This document shows positions 17,203 to 26,510 of a stretch of DNA of 44,314 nucleotides, in pieces; position 1 is the first letter of the stretch; each line of letters begins with the position of its first letter. Below the pieces are notes generated by a model. It saw only the letters and a list, made by a program, of their open reading frames with translations, made no database searches and had not been told where the DNA came from. The stretch is from a virus. The stretch covers positions 1-44,314 of the IMG/VR virus record IMGVR_UViG_3300024313_000368. One strand, given 5' to 3'. Made by a program: the position numbers and the translations under genes.

Positions 17203-19893
17203 TTAATACTCCACTGTTGCACTTAGTGCTGTTATATTAGGTGTAATCTTTGAATTTGAATTTGATAATACTGCTCTAAATTCTATAAATCTACCAACAA
17301 TTTCTCCGCTTGCATCTATAAAACTTGCGCTACTTAATCCAGAAGATGTTGCCGCAGTCCTTGCTTGGATTAATACACTAAAATCAAAAAATTCGGCATT
17401 TTCATCTGTCCAAGTGTCAAAGTTATTAGGCCAAGTGTCCCAGTTTTGAGGTATATCATCCCAATTTAATTCCCCTCCTACTGCATCTGAATGCTTACGG
17501 GCAACTACTACAGCCGAAGAAAGCCTAACTGTTCTTGACGTTCCAACATCTATGTAACTGTCTCCATCATGGTCAAAGTCATATGTGCCAGTTGCTCCAG
17601 AGGATGAGAAACTGGTCAATGTTAATGACCCACCAGAAGCCGTGACATTGGACTTTGCGCCACTAAATGCAGTTTCTTCAGATTGTGTAGTTGTATTACC
17701 AAGTTGAGGTAATTCACTTGCAAGCACGACTGTACTTGTTGCCGTGGTGCTTTCATTTCCAGTTTTGTCTACCGATGTAATAAAGAATTTACCAGCAAGG
17801 GCGGCAAAAGTAATTGATGTCGCTGGTCTGGCAATTTTTGATATTTTTAACGAAACAGAACTATCAGTAAACTGTGCACTGCTATTTGATGAATAATATA
17901 ATTTATAGTGAGATAAATCCAAATCACCAACCGCTGGCCATTCAAAGAATATTGTGCCACCTGACATCAAATGGCTTAACGAAGCTGGTACAGAGGGTGG
18001 TACAGTATCGGCTGTAAGGTTATAAGTAGTAGTTACAGTGCTTCCTCTAAACCCAACGGCATTTACTGGTGTGACTGATATAGTATAATTTATAGCTTGT
18101 TCAGAAATTTGAGGCGCTTTAATTCCAACTATTTCAAACCTACCAGCGTCACTACCTTCATTAATCAAAATAGCCTGACCAACTGATTTAAATTCTGTGT
18201 CTGAAGTCTTTTTGTATTTTAAAATAACACTCTCTATACGCTCAATATCAGAGCTGACGACAGTAACGACTAAAACATTTACAACATTCTCATTAACTTC
18301 ACGATACTCTTGAGAAACATTCACACCGATGCTCGGCACATCATAATAATTTAAAAGGGTAGTGTTATTTGAAACTATTGCTTTCTCATCAGCTACAGTA
18401 AACCCAAATGCGTTTTCACTACTTTCTCTAAGGGTTAAATTTACCCGCAAATCCAATCCTTTAGGGTCAGGTTGTAGTCTCCACCCACTAACTTCAAAAA
18501 TCTTTTCGTTGCCAGCACCCCATCCGTAACGCTCATTTCTTATTTTTATAAAATCACCAACTTCAACATCAAATGCATTCATTCCAAAATCTGCACTCAT
18601 AGTTAATTGCTCACGGCTTCTATAAAGTAACTGCTTGGCAATACGTTGAGCGGCTATCGCATTGGTTGTAAATGGAAGATTGAGGTCTAAAACTGTTTCA
18701 ACACCATTATCTTCATCAAGAAATTCATCAGAATTAATTTGAGGATAATCAGCACTTATAAAATCATTACCCGCGTCTACAAAAGTACCCCTAATAGCGT
18801 TAAAGTTATCTCGCATAGAAGATTTTGTATCTAAACTTATAGCACTTCTAAAATCGTCTAATGTTAATGTCTTTGTGGGAGGTACGAAATCACCGGCGTA
18901 AATTCGCCAAGAACCCGCGCCCCAAAACAAAGTACCTCCACAAGTTGTCATCATCTTTTCCAAGATGCTTCCATGACTGTCACTACCTGTTACAACTCCA
19001 TTCATTGTAAATTGAGGTGTTCCGTCAGAAAGTATTGTTGTGTCGTCACATATAGCGGCGGCGGCTTCAAATGTAGCATAATTGATTGCATCATCACCAA
19101 GCCCATAACTTGACTGTAAGTAGTCTTTAATGCACCAAGCCGCGTTATTACTGTAAGCCGCAGTCTGAGCCACTCCGTTTACTGTCTTTACGACCTTCTT
19201 TCCTTTTACTTGTGCAGTAATATTTGGAAGTCCATTAGTATAAGCATCTTTATCGTAAGTGTAACGCGCATAAATATAAGCTACACCCTTGCCGATGAAA
19301 TCACTGCCTGCGGATGTCTCTGCGTGTAAGGTGTTAGCAAGGGTAGCACTTGAATTGGCGAATGTGTCAGACGCGCTTGTTTGGTTTCCTAGGTGTTTGT
19401 AAACTTTTGCGAACCCGTTGTAAGGGTCGCTGATCACATCTTCATTATTCATAGCGACAATTTCATCATTAAAATATATGTCGCCTATTTCCTCAACTTC
19501 ATGATGAGCGAGCGCTACTATTTGATGTAGTATTTTATTACCGACACTTGTTACTTCTACGAAAGTAACCGTACCGCCCTTGCGAACTTCACCATATATA
19601 AAGTTAGAAGGTGATAGGGGGTTCTTAGTATTTTGAAGTAATGTTCCTGAATTGTTTGCTCCGCCTTGTTGTATATCTGGCAATTGAGATAAGACAGCGG
19701 CGGCTGTTAAAGCAGTGCTAACTACCGCTATTGTTACATAGCCTACAATAGTTGCTGTGGCAGTAGAAGCTCCTGTAATCCCTATAGCCCCAAGAACAAA
19801 GTTACCTATAGCGGCTACTGTTGCTGGCTCTCTGGGGGCTACCTCCCACTGGTTAATGTGCTTCAATACATTGAATGGTGTGTTATCCTTCAT
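17203..19893 (-). CDS. Tail tip/host-specificity protein (gpJ/GTA tip-like), 896 aa
   Basis: The ATG at 19893 overlaps the previous stop (ATGA). Residues 20-80 include a hydrophobic Ala/Thr-rich stretch (AIGNFVLGAIGITGASTATA; TIAVVSTALTAAAVLSQLPD), as in lambda J-like proteins. The following region (NFIYGEVRKGGTVTFVEV; LALAHHEVEEIGDIYFNDE type) and DNFNAIRGTF near the middle match the tail hub of J-like tip proteins. Around residues 520-730 are fibronectin-III-like beta domains (SHYKLYYSSN). Such proteins close the tail tube and recognise the host. It stands directly after the small peptidase-like gene, as in GTA and lambda-like tails. Confidence 0.85.
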   Translation of the reverse strand: MKDNTPFNVLKHINQWEVAPREPATVAAIGNFVLGAIGITGASTATATIVGYVTIAVVSTALTAAAVLSQLPDIQQGGANNSGTLLQNTKNPLSPSNFIYGEVRKGGTVTFVEVTSVGNKILHQIVALAHHEVEEIGDIYFNDEIVAMNNEDVISDPYNGFAKVYKHLGNQTSASDTFANSSATLANTLHAETSAGSDFIGKGVAYIYARYTYDKDAYTNGLPNITAQVKGKKVVKTVNGVAQTAAYSNNAAWCIKDYLQSSYGLGDDAINYATFEAAAAICDDTTILSDGTPQFTMNGVVTGSDSHGSILEKMMTTCGGTLFWGAGSWRIYAGDFVPPTKTLTLDDFRSAISLDTKSSMRDNFNAIRGTFVDAGNDFISADYPQINSDEFLDEDNGVETVLDLNLPFTTNAIAAQRIAKQLLYRSREQLTMSADFGMNAFDVEVGDFIKIRNERYGWGAGNEKIFEVSGWRLQPDPKGLDLRVNLTLRESSENAFGFTVADEKAIVSNNTTLLNYYDVPSIGVNVSQEYREVNENVVNVLVVTVVSSDIERIESVILKYKKTSDTEFKSVGQAILINEGSDAGRFEIVGIKAPQISEQAINYTISVTPVNAVGFRGSTVTTTYNLTADTVPPSVPASLSHLMSGGTIFFEWPAVGDLDLSHYKLYYSSNSSAQFTDSSVSLKISKIARPATSITFAALAGKFFITSVDKTGNESTTATSTVVLASELPQLGNTTTQSEETAFSGAKSNVTASGGSLTLTSFSSSGATGTYDFDHDGDSYIDVGTSRTVRLSSAVVVARKHSDAVGGELNWDDIPQNWDTWPNNFDTWTDENAEFFDFSVLIQARTAATSSGLSSASFIDASGEIVGRFIEFRAVLSNSNSKITPNITALSATVEY

Positions 19894-20300
19894 TTCAGAA
19901 CCCAAGAACTTTCTACATCTTCAACATTTACTTTAAATAAGCCACTTTCTGATAAAAAAACTGCCCTAGAGCCCACAGAAATACCGAGTGAACACCCAGT
20001 AACCCAATGCTTACATTTGCTTGTAGTTACAAGGCTACCGAAAATTGGTTGATCTGTTCTTCTTAATTTGCTTGCCAGCCCATCAAATAACGTGGTGTGG
20101 GAAAATTCTTTAAGCATTGATTTACGGCTTTTAGGGGAATTTTTATTCATGTAGCGTCCAATCCAATCATCAGCATATCCAGCGCCATACATAGCATGAA
20201 AAGCTCCATTCGTGAAGGTAAAGCAATCATTCACTCCCCATCGGAACTCATCATCAGGGTAATTAGATATGTATGAATTTAATGCTACTCTCTGCCCCAT
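19890..20300 (-). CDS. Small tail tip protein, NlpC/P60-like (DUF6950-like), 136 aa
   Basis: FRWGVNDCFTFTNGAFHAMYG places a Cys in the W-G-x-x-DC context of NlpC/P60-type phage tail peptidases. Further on, FGSLVTTSK and LGISVGSRAVFLSESGLFKV resemble the DUF6950 version of this fold, in which the usual catalytic His is not obvious. The gene order (hub, this, tip) equals GTA gp13-gp14-gp15. An active enzyme would cut peptidoglycan during DNA entry; activity is uncertain here because the His is not clearly conserved. Confidence 0.7.
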   Translation of the reverse strand: MGQRVALNSYISNYPDDEFRWGVNDCFTFTNGAFHAMYGAGYADDWIGRYMNKNSPKSRKSMLKEFSHTTLFDGLASKLRRTDQPIFGSLVTTSKCKHWVTGCSLGISVGSRAVFLSESGLFKVNVEDVESSWVLK

Positions 20301-20881
20301 GTTACTGTTTTATCCTGTATTGCTTGAACGTATGAGAAGAAACTATCCCCTGAATACCTTGATCTGTGGTTTTCTTCAGTATAGCGCCATCCACTTGATC
20401 TCTCAAGTTCCAACAAATTGCTTTCAACTGACATCTGTATAGTACTGGTCTCACCGCTATCCTGAATAGTCATTTTGTTCATTTTTCCAGAGAATACTTG
20501 AACAACATTACTGACGCTTTCTTCTCCAAAGTACAAATTGAAAGGGCGGCGTTGATATGGCTCTTGCAATGCTATAGATAATGTTTCCGAATATATACCT
20601 GATAAACTTACTGCTAAAGATTTTGCGGCTAAATCATTCACCTCATCCAAACCGGCAATATTTAATAGCTGTCCAGTGCCAACAAAGGTTTGATCTGCAC
20701 CTTGAACTTCAATTACCCTGTTACCAACCCCCGTCCAAAGACGCATAGGAGCTACTTCAAATGGGTTGCCATTAATGTCTGTTACAGTTTGTGTATCAAA
20801 CATAAACTCGCAAGCATAAAATGGCTCAATCTCTGAACCTGTCAGAGCAGTCAATAGTGCGGATGGAATATCTCTGCTCAT
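20285..20881 (-). CDS. Tail hub protein, DUF2163/gpL-like, 198 aa
   Basis: The chain begins SRDIPSALLTALTGSEIEPF, then ACEFMFDTQTV and MRLWTGVGNRVIEV, and later YRRPF-type and GKMNKMTIQDSGETSTI segments. This is the pattern of minor tail proteins that share the DUF2163/gpL position: they describe a beta-barrel hub with an attached small domain. The closing stretch RYTEENHRSRYSGDSFFSYV is typical of the family. It lies in GTA gp13 position between distal tail protein and peptidase-like protein, with short overlaps on both sides. Confidence 0.75.
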   Translation of the reverse strand: MSRDIPSALLTALTGSEIEPFYACEFMFDTQTVTDINGNPFEVAPMRLWTGVGNRVIEVQGADQTFVGTGQLLNIAGLDEVNDLAAKSLAVSLSGIYSETLSIALQEPYQRRPFNLYFGEESVSNVVQVFSGKMNKMTIQDSGETSTIQMSVESNLLELERSSGWRYTEENHRSRYSGDSFFSYVQAIQDKTVTWGRE

Positions 20882-21474
20882 AAAGCCTCACTACAAGTAA
20901 AAGTAATGCCATAGTTACTTAGTTGGTCAGCTGTCCATCGCATATCATTGTTGTCCATTCTGAAAACACCTTGTGGAGAAACAAAAACAACCGCAGTAGA
21001 TGTTGTAATTGCAGTCTTTAGAGGCGGCTGAATTGTTACAATTCCGTTTCCTGTGTTATCATCAACAACCATATGCAATCTTGAATTTGCGCCTGTAGAA
21101 AACTGCAAATAACTTCCTTGGCTTATTTTTTTACCTGAACCAAGTGTAAGGTTTACAGATGTATCCCCAATCGCGGCATCGGCGGCTACACTTATAGCGC
21201 TCGGAGGAATGCCACCTGTAATTGATTTTCCGTCAGGGTCTCCCAGAAGAAAGGTATTTGCCCTACCTTCACACTGCATAAAAAAAGCTTGCCATTGACG
21301 CGCCTGATCTCGCTTCATAGGCGGTAAAGTAAGCGTAGCTGACCATTTGGCCTTTGCGTACTTATGAACCTGTGTTGCTCCTGTAAATGGGCTTTCAGAC
21401 AATGCTACAGAGCGAGTTATTCCCCAATCAGAAGTTACAAAGGCTGGACTTGTCGGCATAGTTATAAGTGTCAT
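20878..21474 (-). CDS. Distal/minor tail protein, 198 aa
   Basis: It is encoded immediately after the tape measure gene, the place of the distal tail protein (GTA gp12 / DUF2460 or lambda gpM). The sequence is beta-rich: KWSATLTLPPMKRDQARQWQ, then FFMQCEGRANTFLLGDPDG, and an inserted Ala/Val-rich domain that ends in YGITFTCSEAL. The phrase around RANTFLLGDPDG recurs in phage minor tail proteins of this position. Assignment is mainly by gene order; the stop overlaps the next start (ATGA). Confidence 0.7.
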   Translation of the reverse strand: MTLITMPTSPAFVTSDWGITRSVALSESPFTGATQVHKYAKAKWSATLTLPPMKRDQARQWQAFFMQCEGRANTFLLGDPDGKSITGGIPPSAISVAADAAIGDTSVNLTLGSGKKISQGSYLQFSTGANSRLHMVVDDNTGNGIVTIQPPLKTAITTSTAVVFVSPQGVFRMDNNDMRWTADQLSNYGITFTCSEAL

Positions 21475-21478
21475 TTAT

Positions 21479-23446
21479 TTACCCCATTGCGGCTCCAAAA
21501 GCACCGCCACGCCTTTTTGCATCGGCAATACTCATCATGGTTTCATGTTTAATTCGCGGCAATAGGGTGTTCATTTCATCCCGTACAGTTTGTGAAACTC
21601 CTGCGCTTACATTAATTACTTGATTTATAATTGTACCCTTGCCTCCGCCCATACTACTTGTATCGCTATTGTTCTTAATAGTTCCCGCACCAGAAGGGAC
21701 AAACAATTCTGGACCACGTTCCCCTACTAGATAAGGCTGTCCACCGCTTACACTGCCGCCACTAGCACGTCCTGGAATTGGAATAGTAGGAAGGGCAGAA
21801 CCTCCTGTAAGACCGAATATGCTATTTAAGATAGCGTTCACAAACATAAGCTCAATTGCCTTGGTAAGCATTGTCTTGACGAACCCTTTAAACACATCCG
21901 ATAGTGCGCCAAGTATGCTTTTACCTTCAACAAGAGCATCAGCTAATGGGGCTGATATTGATGTACTAATTTCTTGAAACTTTGCTTTTGTTTCGCGTTC
22001 TATTTCTGCAATAGTGTCTTTTATCAGTTTTGCTTCTGCAATAGATTTTTCTAATCTCGCCGTATCACTTTCAGCATTAGCATTTTTTTCATCTTCTAAG
22101 AATTGCAGTTGATCACGATATAGCTGTGTTGAAGCTACAGCTTGCAACAATTGCGTAACGTCCGGTACTAAATCTAATGGAGTTGAGTGAAACCCAAAAC
22201 CAAAATTCATATCATCAAAGAGTTTTGCCTGTTCTAATGCCGCTATTTCTTCTTTAGAGAAGCCAGCGAGTTCTGCCCTAGCTTTTTTAGCCGCTAATGC
22301 TTGTGCATCTAACGCCGCTGTTAATTCAGTACTCGCTCCCGCTACGGTTTCTGCCTCTTTACTGCTTCCAGCCATTCTTTTTTCTAGTTCTTCCATAGAA
22401 ACCGAAAGGTTGTTAGCCGCTTCCTTAATGTGAGCAAACTTTTTAGGCATTGCATTGGCGGCGAATTGAAGCATTTTCGCCATGCCTCTTCCTAGCATCA
22501 GAACACCTTCTGTAACCAATTTTATCGGAGCTACTAATGCTTCTATGGCTACACCAAGAGCAAAACCAAGTACGTGTGCTAATGGCTTAACAATAACAAA
22601 TAAATCAGAAAAGATTTCTGAAGCATAAGTTAAAGCTCCCGTAAGGCCTACTCCGCCTATACCTTCGCCAAGGGCTACCAGTATATCAGTCGCCGCTATC
22701 TTCATATTACTAAAGGCTGTTGAAAGATTATTTGCGGAACGCGCCATACCGCCGCCAAATTCTTTATTTAAGCCTCTCTGCAGGGCATCCATAATTGCTG
22801 TAGCGCCTTCAGCAGATTGACCCAATTCAGATATTTCACCGCGAGTTACACCAAGCTCATCTTGCAAAATTTGGTAGACAGGAATACCAGCTGATACAAG
22901 CTGTTCAAGCTCTTCAAGACCCAAACCGCCGCCAACCGCCCTTGTAGCGATACGAATCATTGTCTCAAATGCCTGAACTTTATTTGTAGTTGCAGAAGCC
23001 GCATCACCGAATGTATTCAGCAATTCCACTGTCGGCTGTATTCCCGCACCCTTTAACTGAATAAAGGCTTTGGATAAGGTCTGAATATCAAAGGGTGTAG
23101 TTTGCGCGAACCTCTTTATGAAGTCCATAGCGGCTTGCCCCTCTTCCATTCCGCCGAACACAGTATCAAGTGTTTGCTGAAGGTCTTGGAACGTAGCGGC
23201 TGTTTTACCAATTGCGGCAACAGCAAGGCCAAGCGTGCCTACAACAGCACCCCCAATGATACCTTTAAGCCCACCCATTTTCTTACCAAGAGCAGTGACA
23301 CTTGCGCCTATGCCCCTAAAAGACTTCTTCATTTTGTTAGAAGTTTGTTGGACGCTTCTTTGACTGCTCCTCAACGCCCGTTTAAGGGGTCTAAGATCAG
23401 CATCAATCCTGACGTTGAGAGTATCAACAGTATTTGTACTTGCCAT
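21479..23446 (-). CDS. Tail tape measure protein, 655 aa
   Basis: The N-terminus (NVRIDADLRPLKRALRSSQR) and a hydrophobic Gly/Ala-rich helix (LKGIIGGAVVGTLGLAVAAI) begin a tape measure domain. The motif FAQTTPFDIQTLSKAFIQLK and LEELEQLVSAGIPVYQIL are typical of short siphovirus tape measures. Hydrophobic segments at about residues 270-330 and 500-560 are usual for this class. A closing GRASGGSVSGGQPYLVGERG with P-E-L-F is the common C-terminal tape measure end. At the usual rule of about 1.5 Angstrom per residue, the tail would be near 100 nm. Confidence 0.9.
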   Translation of the reverse strand: MASTNTVDTLNVRIDADLRPLKRALRSSQRSVQQTSNKMKKSFRGIGASVTALGKKMGGLKGIIGGAVVGTLGLAVAAIGKTAATFQDLQQTLDTVFGGMEEGQAAMDFIKRFAQTTPFDIQTLSKAFIQLKGAGIQPTVELLNTFGDAASATTNKVQAFETMIRIATRAVGGGLGLEELEQLVSAGIPVYQILQDELGVTRGEISELGQSAEGATAIMDALQRGLNKEFGGGMARSANNLSTAFSNMKIAATDILVALGEGIGGVGLTGALTYASEIFSDLFVIVKPLAHVLGFALGVAIEALVAPIKLVTEGVLMLGRGMAKMLQFAANAMPKKFAHIKEAANNLSVSMEELEKRMAGSSKEAETVAGASTELTAALDAQALAAKKARAELAGFSKEEIAALEQAKLFDDMNFGFGFHSTPLDLVPDVTQLLQAVASTQLYRDQLQFLEDEKNANAESDTARLEKSIAEAKLIKDTIAEIERETKAKFQEISTSISAPLADALVEGKSILGALSDVFKGFVKTMLTKAIELMFVNAILNSIFGLTGGSALPTIPIPGRASGGSVSGGQPYLVGERGPELFVPSGAGTIKNNSDTSSMGGGKGTIINQVINVSAGVSQTVRDEMNTLLPRIKHETMMSIADAKRRGGAFGAAMG

Positions 23447-23634
23447 TAGTCAGGATACCTTTCCATCATATCTTCCAATTCGCCTCGGTGGAGCGGCTTT
23501 GGGTTTCCCCCAGAATGAAATTCGTTAAACCCTTCGATTGCTTGGGTTAATTCATACAAGCTCAAGTCCCAAAACCCGCTTGTTGTCATTCCCATTTTAC
23601 CTAAGCACAATTGCATCCAATTATCCCAAGGCAA
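23446..23634 (-). CDS. Tail assembly chaperone, Phage_TAC_6-like, 62 aa
   Basis: The small protein PWDNWMQLCLGKMGMTTSGF continues with W-DLSLYELTQAIEGFNEFH. The GxxxxxFWxLSxxEL pattern is that of the GTA gp10.1-type tail chaperone, which lies directly before the tape measure gene. Its stop overlaps the tape measure start. Tail chaperones coat the tape measure protein during tail assembly. No frameshift fusion with the preceding chaperone is obvious, in agreement with separate genes in GTAs. Confidence 0.75.
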   Translation of the reverse strand: MPWDNWMQLCLGKMGMTTSGFWDLSLYELTQAIEGFNEFHSGGNPKPLHRGELEDMMERYPD

Positions 23635-23645
23635 AACATCTAAGG

Positions 23646-23987
23646 CTACGCCACCGCTTCTTCGTTTCCCTCTTCATTTTCCTCAGTAACAAGGCAACTT
23701 GTTAGAATAACTCCAACAGCTTGTATTGCCTCTGTAATTCCAGCTTCCCAAATTAAATTCTTCATAGCTTTATCTTTTATTTCGTTTCCGCCACCTTTAA
23801 TCGCCGTTTGCAATATAAAGATAATGTGTTGTGTTTGGAACTCGGCTTCTGAAAGGTCTTGAGCAATTTTCAAAAAACTCTTTTGGCAAGACTGCTCAAT
23901 TCTCATGATGCTGTCTAAGTTGAGCTTTGTGTTGTAATCAGTCCCCGCTAGATTTATCAGGCATTCGCCTCTTTTTGGATTTGTCAT
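23646..23987 (-). CDS. Tail assembly chaperone, GTA_TAC (Phage_TAC_11-like), 113 aa
   Basis: NPKRGECLINLAGTDYNTKL opens the protein, as in GTA gp10-type chaperones (N-x-x-RGE...), followed by LDSIMRIEQSCQKSFLKIAQ and a helical part with TEAIQAVGVILTSCL. The acidic tail is also typical. It stands between the major tail protein region and the second chaperone. It overlaps the previous small gene by 50 bases in a different frame. Confidence 0.75.
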   Translation of the reverse strand: MTNPKRGECLINLAGTDYNTKLNLDSIMRIEQSCQKSFLKIAQDLSEAEFQTQHIIFILQTAIKGGGNEIKDKAMKNLIWEAGITEAIQAVGVILTSCLVTEENEEGNEEAVA

Positions 23988-24195
23988 TTTTTACAACCTC
24001 TATTGTATTAACTAATATTGTTTCATCACGCCCTGCTATATTGTCTATTGACGTGACCTTGTGTTCTTTCCCACCAGCCTGAAAGCTGTCGCCAACTTTA
24101 AGACCGGAGGAGAAAGGGATGCTAAATAAATCGCCGTTACAATGACTAGGAAATTCATCATCTGCAACGCTTACAGTAATATTATTCCAAGCCAT
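23938..24195 (-). CDS. Small hypothetical tail-region protein, 85 aa
   Basis: The beta-rich N-terminal part (WNNITVSVADDEF; GLKVGDSFQAGGKEHKVTSI) resembles a small barrel; the C-terminus is basic (NDKSKKRRMPDKSSGD). The first base context after the major tail protein is good, with AAGGAGTATCTG before the ATG. The long 50-base overlap with the chaperone gene makes the end odd but leaves both frames open. No family is recognised; it could be a tail terminator accessory or a head-tail decoration protein. Confidence 0.55.
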   Translation of the reverse strand: MAWNNITVSVADDEFPSHCNGDLFSIPFSSGLKVGDSFQAGGKEHKVTSIDNIAGRDETILVNTIEVVKNDKSKKRRMPDKSSGD

Positions 24196-24208
24196 CAGAT
24201 ACTCCTTA

Positions 24209-24634
24209 TTAAGCGTTTGTGAAGGTGAACGCGCCAGTACTCTCTAAAGATACAGAATATGTTGCCTCACCATTGTATTCACCAGTATATTCTAGTGATG
24301 AAACCATGAATTTTCCTTTGTATGTACCGAAATCAGGTATAACAACTTCAAAATTCGCAAAGTTTGCACCGCCAAAAGCATTTTTAAGCGTTGTTTCTGA
24401 AGCCGCGTCTGTAAATACACCAGAGCCAGAGATAGAACACGTTTGCACTCCACCATTTGCCAAGAGCTCACGAACTCCTGAACTGTCTTTGGTTGTTACA
24501 TCAACCGATTCATCATTTAATGTGATACCAGTAGAGCGCAATCCGCCCACTGTTGTATATGTATCTGCACTTGCGGCGGCAGTAGCGTCTGCGCCAATTT
24601 TTAATAGTAGGGCTGAACCTTTTTGAGCCGCCAT
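24209..24634 (-). CDS. Major tail (tube) protein, 141 aa
   Basis: AAQKGSALLLKIGADATAAA begins a beta-sandwich tube protein. The phrases TTVGGLRSTGITLNDESVDV and TTKDSSGVRELLANGG, then SISGSGVFTDAASE and EATYSVSLESTGAFTFT, match the TP901-1/GTA gp9-type major tail protein family. The length is typical. It would form the tube as stacked hexamers around the tape measure protein. A good AAGGAG ribosome site is compatible with high expression. Confidence 0.88.
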   Translation of the reverse strand: MAAQKGSALLLKIGADATAAASADTYTTVGGLRSTGITLNDESVDVTTKDSSGVRELLANGGVQTCSISGSGVFTDAASETTLKNAFGGANFANFEVVIPDFGTYKGKFMVSSLEYTGEYNGEATYSVSLESTGAFTFTNA

Positions 24635-24646
24635 GATTTTTACTCC

Positions 24647-25051
24647 TTAGTTATCAAACACTACAGCGCGAAATCTCATTACTCCATGCCGTGTTATTCC
24701 GTCTTGTTCCGCCAATGTTGTATTAAACTCCTGTCTAATATTCACTAGCGATGCACCTGTAACACTTATAGCAGTATTATGCAGGTTTTCATAGACGCTT
24801 TGCATGATCTCTTTGATCTCGCGTCTACCCCTGTATTGTGACCAAGCATGAATAGTTAAAGTATGCTCAACCCCATCAAGATTTTTAGTTCCATTATTTA
24901 CGGCTGTTTCTTCGCCAAGAACTACATATGGATATAAAGTTCCCTCAGGAACATCATCAAAAACAGGAACATTTGCCCCGTCCATACCTGTTGTATTTCC
25001 ATTAAGTGTGGAAAATATTGATTTTTGCAGTTCCCAAGAATGTAATGCCAT
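24647..25051 (-). CDS. Tail terminator/completion protein, DUF3168, 134 aa
   Basis: LHSWELQKSIFSTLNGNTTG, then PVFDDVPEGTLYPYVVLGEE and HTLTIHAWSQYRGRREIKEI, is the pattern of DUF3168 proteins, which act as tail terminators between the tube and the head connector. It sits just before the major tail protein, as usual. The stop/start junction with the gp10-like gene is a direct 1-base overlap. Confidence 0.88.
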   Translation of the reverse strand: MALHSWELQKSIFSTLNGNTTGMDGANVPVFDDVPEGTLYPYVVLGEETAVNNGTKNLDGVEHTLTIHAWSQYRGRREIKEIMQSVYENLHNTAISVTGASLVNIRQEFNTTLAEQDGITRHGVMRFRAVVFDN

Positions 25052-25470
25052 TAAAGATTAGCCTTCAATCTATTGAAAAGTTTGTTTATTTTCTTTTTGT
25101 TTCCCTCAAGGGCGGGTTGAAGGAATGGACGTGCTTTCATTTTGCTTGTTCCAAATTCTAGGTGTTCAGAATAATCAGCGCGGCTTTCAACCGAACAACC
25201 CATCTTGTCAGCATCTATTTTTAAAAAAACATTACTAGCCAAAAACCCTGTGTCTGTATTTGGTGGAGAATTAGGTGGAGAAGCAACGTGTGTAGTTCCG
25301 CCTCTTCTGTATACTTTACCACCACCAGAATTTTGTTGAATTGATTTTACCGCTTCATTGCGAACCATTTGACCGCCAATCGCAATAATTTGTTCAATTT
25401 GAGTTTTGTACTGCTTGAGCGCTTTATCTGTTTTGTTTTTTCTTACAACTTTGGTTTTAATTGAACTCAT
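25051..25470 (-). CDS. HK97 gp10-like head-tail protein, 139 aa
   Basis: The chain has QIEQIIAIGGQMVRNEAVKS, a linker with the Pro-rich HVASPPNSPPNTDTGFLASN, and YSEHLEFGTSKMKARPFLQP. The last, with Y-x-x-x-x-E-F-GT...RPF(L/M)-xPA, is the signature of the HK97 gp10 family, proteins of the head-tail joining region. Its basic ends fit a role in the neck. The start overlaps the head-tail adaptor gene by 4 bases. Confidence 0.88.
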   Translation of the reverse strand: MSSIKTKVVRKNKTDKALKQYKTQIEQIIAIGGQMVRNEAVKSIQQNSGGGKVYRRGGTTHVASPPNSPPNTDTGFLASNVFLKIDADKMGCSVESRADYSEHLEFGTSKMKARPFLQPALEGNKKKINKLFNRLKANL

Positions 25471-25817
25471 GTAGCGACCCCCTCAATGCACATAACTTCA
25501 AGATACCTGTCTCGGCTTCCTACATTCACCACTCTTTGAATGTTGAAAGCTCGCGTTGAAGCTACACCATTGTTTTTATAACTATAAAGAATGCGGTTTT
25601 TAAAAGTGAAATCAGTGCGAAATCTTAACGTAATGATATGGGTGATTGGCTCTTGAAGTTGTTCACCGAATAGCCTTTCACCACCAGATTTTGCAACAAT
25701 AGAGCCATAAACAGTTGCAAAAGTCTTATATGACGTAAGCTCATCAGAACCACCTCCATCTGCAGTTACAGTTTTGTTCTGTAGTTGCAATCTGTGACGC
25801 ATTCTACCTACTGACAT
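25467..25817 (-). CDS. Head-tail adaptor (SPP1 gp16 / phage H-T join type), 116 aa
   Basis: GRMRHRLQLQNKTVTADGGG, FATVYGSIVAKSGGERLFGE and THIITLRFRTDFTFKNRILY follow the pattern of the Phage_H_T_join family: an R-H-R-L/I-x-L/I-Q opening and a central W/Y-A/G-xV...G-x-E. These small beta barrels form the stopper under the connector. It lies between the gp6-type connector and the gp10-like gene, with one-base and four-base junctions. Confidence 0.85.
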   Translation of the reverse strand: MSVGRMRHRLQLQNKTVTADGGGSDELTSYKTFATVYGSIVAKSGGERLFGEQLQEPITHIITLRFRTDFTFKNRILYSYKNNGVASTRAFNIQRVVNVGSRDRYLEVMCIEGVAT

Positions 25818-26491
25818 TATGAAATCCCAGACATAATAACTGAATTATAAGGCGTAGAACCAAACCTTAACATTCTATACGGGTTAAGTAGTGCCGCCAA
25901 AGAAGACGGCGGTTGCGGCAGAACAGTTCCTTCAAAGTCGCCACGATGTTCATAAAGAAACGTAACATATTGTAAAATTGCAAGTCTAATTGCTTCAGGA
26001 ACACTAGTTGCAGTTGTCCCATACCCCGCAGTAAAGTTTATCTCAAGGCCATTAAAGGCTCTCATGTCAGTTGGATATGTACCGCCATCCCTTAAAACAA
26101 TCCTAGCTGGCTCTGAATAAGTATCAACATAGTAATTTGAAGCCGCCCAAAGGGTCTGTGTATCATCATCAGCGTAATAGTTAATGCTTTCGACTGAAAT
26201 AACAGGATTTGCCGCAAGCTCAATATGGCTTGATAGAGGCCTACTGTAGTGACCGGTACGCATACCTTCCCAAAGAGGCGTATCAAGCTCACGCGCCCCA
26301 TCCAGCATCATCTGGCATGTGCGGCTGATAAAGAAACGATTAGTGTAATTTTCAGCCCAATCAGTACCAGCCTGAATATAACTTCGTACTTGGCTGTCAT
26401 CCACATCATCATCAAGACGTAAGTGTTGACGCGCCTCTATTCTGCTAACAGGCGTTATAGCTGGATTAGCAATAATTTTCAAACCACTCAT
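25817..26491 (-). CDS. Head-tail connector, gp6/phiE125 gp8-like, 224 aa
   Basis: TPVSRIEARQHLRLDDDVDD, AGTDWAENYTNRFFISRTCQ and INFTAGYGTTATSVPEAIRL mark the DNA-packaging connector family (PF05135-like; phiE125 gp8 type). The phrase PEAIRLAILQYVTFLYEHRG is its conserved C-terminal helix. This protein would dock under the portal. It lies downstream of the major capsid gene, with one small gene in between. Confidence 0.88.
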   Translation of the reverse strand: MSGLKIIANPAITPVSRIEARQHLRLDDDVDDSQVRSYIQAGTDWAENYTNRFFISRTCQMMLDGARELDTPLWEGMRTGHYSRPLSSHIELAANPVISVESINYYADDDTQTLWAASNYYVDTYSEPARIVLRDGGTYPTDMRAFNGLEINFTAGYGTTATSVPEAIRLAILQYVTFLYEHRGDFEGTVLPQPPSSLAALLNPYRMLRFGSTPYNSVIMSGIS

Positions 26492-26510
26492 TCGCCTGTC
26501 TCCGCTTTAA

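Noticed and set aside
23446-23987. Programmed frameshift joining the two tail chaperones
   Set aside because: The two genes are separated by 11 bases with separate starts, as in GTA-type tails, and no slippery sequence was clear at the end of the first gene.
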